Assembly (NCBI GenBank): GCA_963662155.1
Contig: OY759263.1
Span: 4,814,041-4,878,040 of the forward strand
DNA: 64,000 nt
From: Lamellibrachia columna
Lineage: Eukaryota > Annelida > Polychaeta > Sabellida > Siboglinidae
Reading direction: 5' to 3'
Shown here: piece after piece, positions 25,271 to 34,600 of the stretch
How the letters are laid out: each line of letters begins with the position of its first letter
How positions within the stretch are numbered: the first letter of the stretch is position 1
Program-made: the position numbers and the translations under genes
The notes under the pieces: model-generated
Database searches by the model: none
What the model was told of the DNA's origin: nothing
The model's input: only the letters and a program-made list of their open reading frames with translations

Positions 25271-25272
25271 CT

Positions 25273-26229
25273 TCAGAACAGTTCGACCCTGCGCCGTCGA
25301 AAATGGAGTGTCACGGTCACTTTACCGTACTCGAATGGCACGAACCGCGCGGTGTCGTCTCTTATATTGATCTCGATCGACTTGAAGTGGGCGTACAAGA
25401 GAGGCACGTAGTGAATGTTAGTGAACCGATCATATACCGTGGCACCGTGACTTCCAGCAACCGGAAGGGACCGTAACAAAGGTGCGAGACTGTCACCGAC
25501 TATGCGAGACTCCACAACGTCCGTATGGACGTAGATGGTATCGAACCCTTGATCCATGTCTACCACGTTTTCGGCCTCTTTACGATAGGAGTACGGACCA
25601 TCGGCAGTCTCTTTGGGTGGCGCAACCACGGTGGCCGACGGCATGAGACCGGTATTCCGTCCATGTAGACTCGGGTGGGTGTACGTGTGCTCGCTTGCAG
25701 TGGCTAAAGCTTCGATTAGTCCTCGTGGCAGTAGTGCCTCTGCTGACGACAGTGGTGGTAGTGGTGGGTGTGCTGACGGCCTGCTCATCACCGTCTCGTC
25801 GAATCCTAACATTCTTGGCAGCGCACTGCGGTGAGGTACAGTGAACTGGGTGCCCGGTGTCATGCGTAACGTAATTTTTTTAGTAATGGCGCTGTAGCTC
25901 AATTTTGCCCGTACCTTATCCGTCGCCATACTGTCCAGTCCCTTGTTGACATGGTTCATTAATGTGATGGGAGACTTGTAATATCCAGCACTTAACTGCG
26001 CGCTCTTTGTTCGACCCAAATCAATCGTCTCGTCAAGGAACAACCAGGTGGCTTTCGATTCGATGTTGTACCAAGTATGTGGGTTCTGTATCTCTACCAA
26101 CCCGCACTCCCACTCGCCACTCAGAACGATACGTCGAGGCAAGTCCGTGATGTAATGGGCCAACGTATTGTCGGGATACATCTTCATGGAAGCGTTGCTA
26201 GGCAGTGTCAGGTAGAAATCAGTCGCCAT
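25273..26229 (-). CDS. Penton (minor capsid, single jelly-roll) protein of the Polinton
   Basis: An intact 318-residue frame starts MATDFYLTLPSNASMKMYPD. Conserved N-terminal segments include LSGEWECGLVEIQNPHTWYN, and the C-terminus holds GATVYDRFTNIHYVPL and FVPFEYGKVTVTLHFRRR. These are hallmarks of the Polinton penton protein that fills the icosahedral vertices. A Pro/Ala-rich stretch at roughly 150-215 probably forms a surface loop. It overlaps the upstream membrane-protein gene by 11 bases and is followed two bases later by the pX gene. Its integrity contrasts with the broken capsid and protease genes beside it. Confidence 0.93.
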   Translation of the reverse strand: MATDFYLTLPSNASMKMYPDNTLAHYITDLPRRIVLSGEWECGLVEIQNPHTWYNIESKATWLFLDETIDLGRTKSAQLSAGYYKSPITLMNHVNKGLDSMATDKVRAKLSYSAITKKITLRMTPGTQFTVPHRSALPRMLGFDETVMSRPSAHPPLPPLSSAEALLPRGLIEALATASEHTYTHPSLHGRNTGLMPSATVVAPPKETADGPYSYRKEAENVVDMDQGFDTIYVHTDVVESRIVGDSLAPLLRSLPVAGSHGATVYDRFTNIHYVPLLYAHFKSIEINIRDDTARFVPFEYGKVTVTLHFRRRRVELF

Positions 26230-26509
26230 TGCGTCTCAACGTGGGATTGACCAACGTGGGATTTACAACCTGACATGTGGTCAGGTTGTAAATGCTTACC
26301 AGGATGACCGTGAACAAGACGAGGACTTGACACAGAAAGACTATTTCCTCTTTAGGGAACACGGTACCGAACAGATGCCAAGGAGTACTGTCCTCTTCGC
26401 TCAGCGCGCCAGTACTGTCCTTTGTTGCTGCTACGTCTTCTTGTTCCTCCTCTTCTATGATGGTGGTGGTGGTGGTGGTGAAGTCCCGTGTTGTCGTGTC
26501 TTGTGTCAT
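26219..26509 (-). CDS. Small single-pass membrane protein of the Polinton
   Basis: The 96-residue frame has a Thr- and Glu-rich acidic N-terminus and one hydrophobic segment (about residues 56-77, EIVFLCQVLVLFTVILVSIY) followed by NLT. Small proteins with one membrane segment between integrase and penton are common in Polintons/adintoviruses. The role is not established; a virion or membrane function is inferred. Its start overlaps the integrase-remnant stop by four bases (ATGA arrangement) and its end overlaps the penton start. Confidence 0.7.
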   Translation of the reverse strand: MTQDTTTRDFTTTTTTIIEEEEQEDVAATKDSTGALSEEDSTPWHLFGTVFPKEEIVFLCQVLVLFTVILVSIYNLTTCQVVNPTLVNPTLRRNGD

Positions 26510-26811
26510 TTCACTAACGAAGTGTCACCAGACGCGCGGCTAGTCTTTAGAGAGGAGTGGACGAGTGCCTTGGCATCGATCCAACTGTCGAATTTGGAAG
26601 GGTAGCCGCACCATTTCACCAAAGCCTCCTTTCGTCTGCCTACCTTACGGCGCTGCAGTACCACGAGGTTCATTTTATCGACGGGTACCGACACCTTCTG
26701 TAGCTCCAGTTCGTAGAAGGTGCCGTCCAGCACTTAACCGAGATCGGTCCTCAATCGGTACATGGGTGGATCGGAGGGATGAACCTCGTGTATCGTGAAC
26801 AGTGCCACTGA
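26506..26811 (-). pseudogene. Integrase C-terminal remnant with chromodomain
   Basis: About 100 codons align with the tail of a Polinton retroviral-type integrase. They hold a linker with LFTIHEV and YRL, then GTFYELELQKV, then a chromodomain with RRKVGRRKEALVKWCGYPSK and FDSWIDA. A TAA (26734-26736) splits it and another in-frame TAA lies at 26812-26814. The catalytic DDE core and zinc-binding domain are absent, so the enzyme is lost. The open stretch after the stop is 26506-26733. What remains keeps its tight overlap with the membrane-protein gene. Confidence 0.82.
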
Positions 26812-26814
26812 TTA

Positions 26815-28147
<1,333 letters not shown>

Positions 28148-28164
<17 letters not shown>

Positions 28165-28738
28165 TAACAGGACAAGTATGTATGTATTGACTGGCGATGG
28201 TATTTCTGACCTTCTCTATCATATCGAGACGCCATTGCATTTTCCCGAATCTCTCGGTAAAGGCTATGAAAACCCAGCGCAGGATGTGGTTGACCAAACC
28301 GGACGACGGTACGTAATACTCATCGTCCGACAGATCCAATATACGAACCACCTCGGCACTCGTATACCGAAGGCAGGCCTCATCTACTGCTACATCGAAT
28401 GTTTGTTGATTCAACATGGCATCCGTACGATTCCATATTGTATCTATTTTACGTACCGTTGTCTGTATATCATCGCTGCTGCTGCTGTTGCTATATATGG
28501 TTATGACAGGAGCAGCAGCAGCAGAAAAAGAGTCAGCAGCGGCGATATGATAACCGTCATTACCTTCGACGTATGACCACAGGGGTAGTGTGGATGCGGT
28601 GGAAGAGGAGGATATTGAGATGACATTTTCATAAGTGTCAAGCCACTCTTGCACCTTCTCCACACTGGCATTCATCGTCTCGACATCAGGGCCTACGCTG
28701 CTGCTGCTGATAGTGCTGACATCATTCTCTTTGTTTTC
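28148..28738 (-). CDS. Unrecognised ORF of the Polinton, probable exon
   Basis: The frame is open from 28738, right after a strong acceptor (TTTTCTTTGTAG at 28739-28750), to a TAA at 28148. The first internal Met is at 28675, giving 175 residues. It has a Ser-rich region with SSSSTAS and SNSSSSDD, and an acidic segment VRILDLSDDEYY. No homologue is recognised. The acceptor is in phase 0, like the donor at 29166, so splicing from the short exon at 29167-29238 is possible. Confidence 0.5.
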
Positions 28739-28803
28739 CTACAAAGAAAATGGTCCGTCTAACACTTCCAGCTATGACACGGTGTAGTTGATCTAAGTGC
28801 CGT

Positions 28804-29238
28804 TTATACGTTTTTAATGGTCACCATGACACGGGCCCCCCTCATCAGCGACAGTGAGGCATACCGCTCTTCGTCTGACGTCATAGCGACGTAGCTGTTA
28901 GCGCATAATCCCACTGCTTTTGCTGCTGTTTCATCGAATACGGTTGGCCTCAATTCTGATCCTATCCAATCTGACAGGAGGACACGCAGGGCGAACCTGT
29001 ACACGGGAACCCTTTGCCATTGGTGAACGGGACAAAAGTAGCCATTGTTATGTCTCTGCACGCCTTTGAGATAGTGCGGACACGATGCATACACGATTTA
29101 TTTATCTTGCGTGGTGCAATTGACTAGTGTTAACGGACTTGTAAATTTGTAGGTTCCGTTACTCACCTCAGATTGCAGACGCGTCAGGTTCATCATCTGC
29201 TGCGACGACTGCGCGTCAACGAAGTGCTGCGTGGCCAT
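28804..29238 (-). pseudogene. RPA-like OB-fold single-stranded-DNA-binding protein, one in-frame stop
   Basis: Starting at ATG 29238, the 145-codon frame holds the pattern of the RPA large-subunit C-terminal OB fold. A GTYKFTSPL strand is followed by IVYASCPHYLKG and YFCPVHQ, then YRFALRVLLSDWIGSEL and TVFDETAAKAVGL. The zinc ribbon is atypical (C-x2-Y and C-x2-H rather than two C-x2-C pairs). A TAA at codon 47 (29098-29100) lies inside the domain. RPA-like proteins would protect ssDNA during replication. They are known from some Helitrons and large DNA viruses, but I do not know them as a standard Polinton gene. Confidence 0.6.
29161..29166 (-). promoter_or_regulatory. Candidate 5' splice site
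   Basis: The minus strand reads CTGCAATCTGAG then GTGAGT, a consensus donor in phase 0 after 24 codons. The next strong acceptor downstream, at 28739, is also phase 0. Use of this donor would skip the RPA-like domain. No transcript evidence is available. Confidence 0.4.
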
Positions 29239-29315
29239 GGCGGTGTCTAGTCGAACGTGAAGTGATCGATCGATCGAGAGAGAGAGCAGTTATGACCGTT
29301 GGAGTGGTGGGTCGC

Positions 29316-29323
29316 CTTATATA
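29316..29323 (-). promoter_or_regulatory. TATA box upstream of the RPA-like gene
   Basis: On the minus strand TATATAAG lies 78-85 bases upstream of ATG 29238, leaving room for a start site and a short leader. It is followed by a GATCGATCGATC tract near 29260. Confidence 0.65.
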
Positions 29324-29481
29324 ACCGCTCGCTCACTCCGGCACGCTTTTCTTGTCTGTCCAGCTGCGACCGTTGGCACGAGTGTTGTGCTGATAGCGCA
29401 CATTCGTATGTACACCGTCACGTCTGGTCTGGCGATGCGTCTAGGCATGTTTTGTGAGGAGTCTGGTTTTTTCGAATGAAC

Positions 29482-29904
29482 TCACGTCGTTCCAAGTTCG
29501 TTCTGTCCTGGCTGTCCAGTGTAGGTGAGCATGCTCCAGAAACCTTCCCTACTTCTTACGTATTCCTTTAACGGTGATCGCTGCGTGTCTAACAACAGTT
29601 TGCGTAGTATTGTGCCGCGAAATTTAATCGCAACTAATGAATACATTACAGCCCGTCTCTGTTTGATCCATTATGCACGTAAATGTGCCTTCTCTCGGAT
29701 GGTCTTGCTAAGGTATTTCGCCTGTAGTCCGGTTCGTGTGGCTAGCATTTTTTCCGCCGTCTCCATATCGCCATAAAATACGCATTTCTTCCACATATAC
29801 GCGGCTTCTACGGTGTTAAAACTATGGCCCCATGCATGTATACTGCACACATAGAAGTTAGACAGGAAACCGTTTCCTCCTCTGAAGTATATAGGACGAT
29901 TCAT
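29482..29904 (-). pseudogene. NADAR-family (YbiA-like) protein, one in-frame stop
   Basis: NADAR domains are N-glycosidases or hydrolases of NAD/ADP-ribose- and riboflavin-pathway metabolites. The frame from ATG 29904 begins IYFRGGNGFLSNFY, then FNTVEAAYMWKK with the conserved Glu. After a TAA at codon 78 (29671-29673) it continues in frame with VMYSLVAIKF, a REGFWSM segment and GQNELGTT before a TGA at 29482. These are the paired N- and C-terminal NADAR motifs. Total length of about 140 codons is close to the family's usual 150. An upstream in-frame TAA supports this start. It lies in the same orientation as the virion genes, inside the terminal repeats. I do not know NADAR as a typical Polinton gene. 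Confidence 0.85.
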
Positions 29905-30101
29905 TCTGACTTTATGTTGCTCAAAATGAAAGCATTAAATTTTAATACGACTGTTATGCAACGTTCTCCTAGGACGCAGTGGCTTCGTTTTTTACGTGTG
30001 ATAAATAGGTTTAGGGTTTCAGCGTCGGTTAGCTGACATTTCTCTGACAGGCTTATCGCATCTGTTTTTCATTGTGATGAATTTGTTATTGTTCTAGTGG
30101 C

Positions 30102-30253
30102 TTACGCCAGCTGTACGTCGACTGTTTGGGATTTCTTTTTGCATTTCTTTCAATTATGAGGAATTTGGTATTGTTATGTGTGCGGCTTACGTCAGCTACA
30201 TGTCCTGACACGTGTATAGCATTTCGTTTGTTCTATGTAGTTTACGTCAGCTG
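30102..30253 (+). promoter_or_regulatory. Three CRE/E-box-like repeats upstream of a TATA box
   Basis: TTACGCCAGCTG (30102-30113), TTACGTCAGCTA (30187-30198) and TTACGTCAGCTG (30242-30253) are near copies joining a CRE half-site (TTACGTCA) to an E-box (CAGCTG). The first two are part of an ~85-bp imperfect duplication (GAATTTGTTATTGTT and GAATTTGGTATTGTT). The third lies 22 bases before a TATA box. Confidence 0.55.
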
Positions 30254-30274
30254 TCTGCATTGTTTAACGCTTGC

Positions 30275-30282
30275 TATATAAG
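30275..30282 (+). promoter_or_regulatory. TATA box on the plus strand
   Basis: TATATAAG lies 87-94 bases upstream of an ATG at 30369. It is the same octamer, at nearly the same distance from an ATG, as the minus-strand box at 29316-29323. Confidence 0.6.
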
Positions 30283-30368
30283 ACTGTTGAGACTAGTGAT
30301 TTCTTTACACCTACTGTCATTGCTGCATACGTCATCCTACTGTTGCTGTTGCTGATACCGTCACGATT

Positions 30369-30458
30369 ATGATGTCGACGTCTGGCGTTGCGATATTAAC
30401 CGATTTACTGGCTGTATATAACGAGATCGGGTCTGCACTGACCATAGTTGCATCGTTT
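30369..30458 (+). CDS. Candidate short first exon, plus strand, inside the Polinton
   Basis: ATGATG at 30369 opens a 30-codon frame (starting MMSTSGVAILTDLLAVYNEI) that ends exactly at GTAAGT (30459-30464), a consensus donor in phase 0. A (TA)n tract follows. No acceptor or second exon was identified with confidence and the product is unknown. It is the only plus-strand candidate gene of the element. Confidence 0.35.
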
Positions 30459-30463
30459 GTAAG

Positions 30464-30467
<4 letters not shown>

Positions 30468-30532
<65 letters not shown>
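30468..30532. repeat. (TA)n microsatellite
   Basis: About 65 bases of alternating TA inside the Polinton, right after the candidate splice donor. Confidence 0.97.
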
Positions 30533-30536
<4 letters not shown>

Positions 30537-30951
30537 GTGGCATTGTTTGTACGAATGCTCGCTAATACATACTCCTATACAGCGAACACTTTTACAATGC
30601 ATCTATGTAACACATAGCTTAACTTTAAAAGACATATCACATTATCACATTATATTGAAAACTTTTCGTTTTATGACGTCTTATGTCCAACGCCTATACA
30701 CTGACTTTATAGCCCTGGTCCCATGTCAATACCACACTTGCAACATTGTTGCTATTTCCGCCTGCGCCTAAAACTTTTTTCACCGATAACGACGGCATAG
30801 TTGCAATTTTTTTTACTGATTAGCATCCTTTGATCTCGAAGTACGGCTTACAGTTGGATAGACGACAGCCGACAAAGGGTTAGAGTCAACACCAGTCATT
30901 AGGGAGACGGGTTAGAGTTAGGGTTAGCTCACCAATTGGGGTCGGGTGGAA

Positions 30952-31176
30952 GTCACTTCGTTAAGGTCAGGGTTCACCGCAGACGTCTACAGGTTGATGT
31001 TAGAGTTGGGGTTAGCTCCAGTCGCCAGGGGGCGATGTATGGTTACGGATAGGGTTCACCGCCAGGGGGCGCTCAGGCTGCCCAGAAGGCTGTGCGGCTG
31101 CGCGCGCAACCGGAACCGTAAGTCAATCGTGGACGTACCTCTATTTTTACCTGGTCAAAACCTTTCCTATACTGCT
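30952..31176 (-). repeat. Right inverted terminal repeat of the Polinton
   Basis: About 225 bases match the left terminal repeat in reverse complement. They include GGTTTTGACCAGGTAAAAAT, CGTCCACGATTGACTT and the CCGCCAGGGGGCGCT motif (31059-31073). The divergence between the two repeats (several substitutions and indels) indicates an old insertion. Confidence 0.92.
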
Positions 31177-31182
31177 GTTAAC
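31177..31182. repeat. Target-site duplication (right) of the Polinton
   Basis: GTTAAC, matching 22453-22458. Confidence 0.85.
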
Positions 31183-31542
31183 AATTAGGAGGAATGACTG
31201 GATGTGCCATTAAGGAAGGATGGTATTGTGGGAGTCCCTCCCACAACAAGGAAATATCATAACTAAATGTAGTTATCAAGTGTGGTGTTTTATGGATTGT
31301 GTAGCCACCTCTTATAGAAAACATGGAACTGTTTCAAAAAGAAGGGAACTATTTGGAAAAGAAGCAGGAAATGTTTCAAAATCGGAAAAAAATAGATCTC
31401 CCTCTCAAAGCAGGAAACTTGGCACCTCTGCATTCCTCAAAGTACTTCTCAATGGAGAACGATATTCACCAATGATTCGTGGGCGCTGTTTTGCGTTGAG
31501 AAAGCACGCAGACACGACCCGAGACTGTCGTGTGGTGGTTAC
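31183..31542. other. Intron or flank between Polinton and ODAD4 exon
   Basis: No domain or repeat is recognised in this 360-base stretch. It adjoins the splice donor of the last recognised ODAD4 exon. Confidence 0.4.
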
Positions 31543-31671
31543 CTGTGGGCAATCCAGTAGATTGACTGCAGGTGTCGATGCCATGGTGTGACGACATGTA
31601 CTCGAGCGCCTCGGCACACTCAGACACCTTCTCAAGCGCCTCTTGTATCAGATTCTCCGTCGACTTCTTAC
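31543..31671 (-). CDS. ODAD4 exon k (last recognised)
   Basis: 129 bases encoding [20 protein letters not shown], then [14 protein letters not shown]. Acceptor TGTGTTGCAG, donor GTAACC, phase 1 out. Because it ends at a donor, at least one further exon should lie to the left, beyond or within 16-31 kb. Confidence 0.78.
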
Positions 31672-34600
31672 CTGCAACACACAACTCCGTTGTGAACCAG
31701 TCTTTAACGGAAGCACGCACACGTGCACGCACGCAGCAGTCGTACAACAACAGTACATCACTAACAGGCCGATGACACAATGACGTCATCGGGAATCTCC
31801 ATCCATGCATTTTCGGTGTTTTCATCTCCTTGTACTTGAATCACATCATATGGGTCTGTATTTGTGGCGTATTTAGGGGGCCATGGCCCCCTTGGCTTAA
31901 TTTGTTTTTATTTTTTCGATTAGCCACTACATGGTAGCATGGAAAATTAATGGGTGACTGAGCTTGCCCCCCATGAGATCCTAGATACGCCACTAGTATG
32001 TATCATACACAGACTATTGATTTTAAATGAAAAATTACGTACATCCAACTGCTAAAAGATGCAGCAGAAAATTTGTTAAACTGTCTAGTATCCGAGGATT
32101 ATGAAATCAGCGCCTTCATCAAACACGGACATTTCCTTACTCATCATCAAATCATTTCCCTCTAAAACCGTGCGCACACGATGGCTGTGTCAGGTGCTGC
32201 TGTGAGATCTGTCGCGGAACACAGTTCGTCCAGAAGGCGACAATTCAGTAGGTGGTTCATGGTCTAGATCTCGCTGCAGTCACAGATTTCAGGGTCATTG
32301 CCATAACACCACTTTAGCATGTTTACGCGCCCATCCCTGTTCGTAAGCGTCTTCTATGTGGTCCATTCTTGGTTCGCACCAGGTGGTGATGTCTCGGATG
32401 CTGACATTCGGAGGTTGGTGCGATGCTCCAGTGAAGCCAGACATTCGTGCCATTCGTTGACTCTTGTGGAAGCCACAGAGTTTCACAAGGGACTTGTTGT
32501 CAAGAAGGTTTTTCTTTAGTTTACTCGTCTGGTCGCGGATGTGTGGTTGTATATAGTATGTGGCGGGGTAGTTTATTCTGGCGCGAACGTTTTCTTCTGC
32601 TCTGCTCGCCGTTGCCTCCGGATATGAGGTTGAGCAACTCTGCAACGATGCACAAGCTGAACCTGTTGGCTTCAGACACCCAGAGATGCATCTATAGCTG
32701 CCCTTCACTGTTGGGTCCAGTTTCCGGGCGTGTGCCCATCTTTCCTATTAAACTACGTGGATTGCTAAGTGTCAATGCAACGGTTAGTTCGTTTAAAAAC
32801 CAAACACAACGGCGGCAGACGAAGTTATTGTGTTTCGTTGTCACAGTGACAATGAACAGTTTAAGTGCCTTCCATCTCAACCATGAACTTATGGTGTCAG
32901 ATTTTCTGACGTACCAGTATATGATATTAAAAGAGTTATTTAGAAGTGAACAATGGCAAAGAAATCAATGTCTGATATAGTAATAATATTCCACCATCGA
33001 GATAAGAAATATTTAATTTTCATAAACATATACACGATAATAAAGTTTTACAAAACGTGTCTTCTCTTAACTTTAGAAATAACTTCCTTCGATATACTAT
33101 TTTTACGAATATTGCAGTACAAAATTGCTGTAATTTGAGTCATACTTACATACACAAACAAATTGGTTAATTTCTAAGGACACAAATTCCAAGATGACGC
33201 TACCAGGCAACACTGACCTAAGTACTGCGCCAGTGACAGCGCCTTCTCATACATCTCCTTGGCTGCAACGTAGTCCACCAGTTTGGCTGCACACAAGAAC
33301 ACATCACAAACGTTGTAGTTTACCGACTTTTAAATTCTACTACTAATGCATCTTTTTATTAGACTGCATGTTTTATGTCATTGGTATTTCAGAAACGTGG
33401 ATGAATGACAGTGATCAATACCAGTTAGAGAATTATATTTCACCTCTGGACACCAACGTATTGCAGCTGAAGTTGGTAGTGCGTTGTATATTAACAAGTC
33501 GATTTACCTAATTTTTGAAAGTGCATTGACAATTGTGCTGAAATTGTTTTTGCTGAGATTAATATGAATAATGGGGAAAATATAATAGTTGCATCTGTCT
33601 ATCGTGCACCTAATACTGATCTATCTTTATTAAACGAATATGTTGAATATATACTTAACAACTGTAACAACAAAACATACTTAGCAACTGTAACAACAAA
33701 ACATACTTAGCAACTGTAACAACAAAACATACTTAGCAACTGTAACAACAAAACATACTTAGCAACTGTAACAACAAAACATACTTAGCAACTGTAACAA
33801 CAAAACATACTTAGCAACTGTAACAACAAAACATACTTAGCAACTGTAACAACAAAACATACTTAGCAACTGTAACAACAAAACATACTTAGCAACTGTA
33901 ACAACAAAACCGTGTGAAGATTTTAATGTAGACCTCCTTCATTATGAAAATCATACTGCTACAGGTAATTTTATTAACCATTTATTTAGTTTTTGATTAT
34001 ATTAATTAATAACTAGGCCAACAATGATAACAAGGCAGAGTGCAACACTTATAGATAACATATTTACAACTGAGCTCCACATGTCACCAATAAGTGGCAA
34101 ATTCATCAATTATACAAGTGAACACTAATCTGTTTTTCAAAGTTGTGATTATGCCAGGCTTGTTAACAAATGCATGCCAACGCATTTGAATGTAAATGTT
34201 TCACTTGATTCAAATGCAAATGCAAATGCCATCTTCCAGGAACACATTCAAATGCAAATGCAAATGTTTTGGGGTCGCATTCAAATGCAAAAGCAAATGT
34301 TTTGGTTACACATTTGCAAATGCATTTGAATTTCAAATGTTTTGGGTTTATATTAACGATTTGTTTTATTTGGAGAAAAAACAACGTAATGTATACAAAC
34401 ACATTATTAATTTATTTAATAAATACAGTAGTACATTATTGTAACCACAAAGTACCACTACATACCAGTCCCACTACATGAACATGTCCGTAGGGTCATA
34501 CACTGAGTCACACAGTTCCAGGCCTGCAGAGGTGGTGGAAATGGGAGGGAGGAATAGACAATTCACAGTTTACTGGGAACCATGACAAGGAATGAAAGGC

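Noticed and set aside
33657..33910. CRISPR-like regular array
   Set aside because: Units are contiguous without unique spacers. It is a eukaryotic minisatellite inside a LINE. The same holds for all other arrays in the window.
34159..34444. Frames of Lys/Cys/Ala/Phe repeats
   Set aside because: Produced by repeated AAATGC motifs at the left end of the hAT element.
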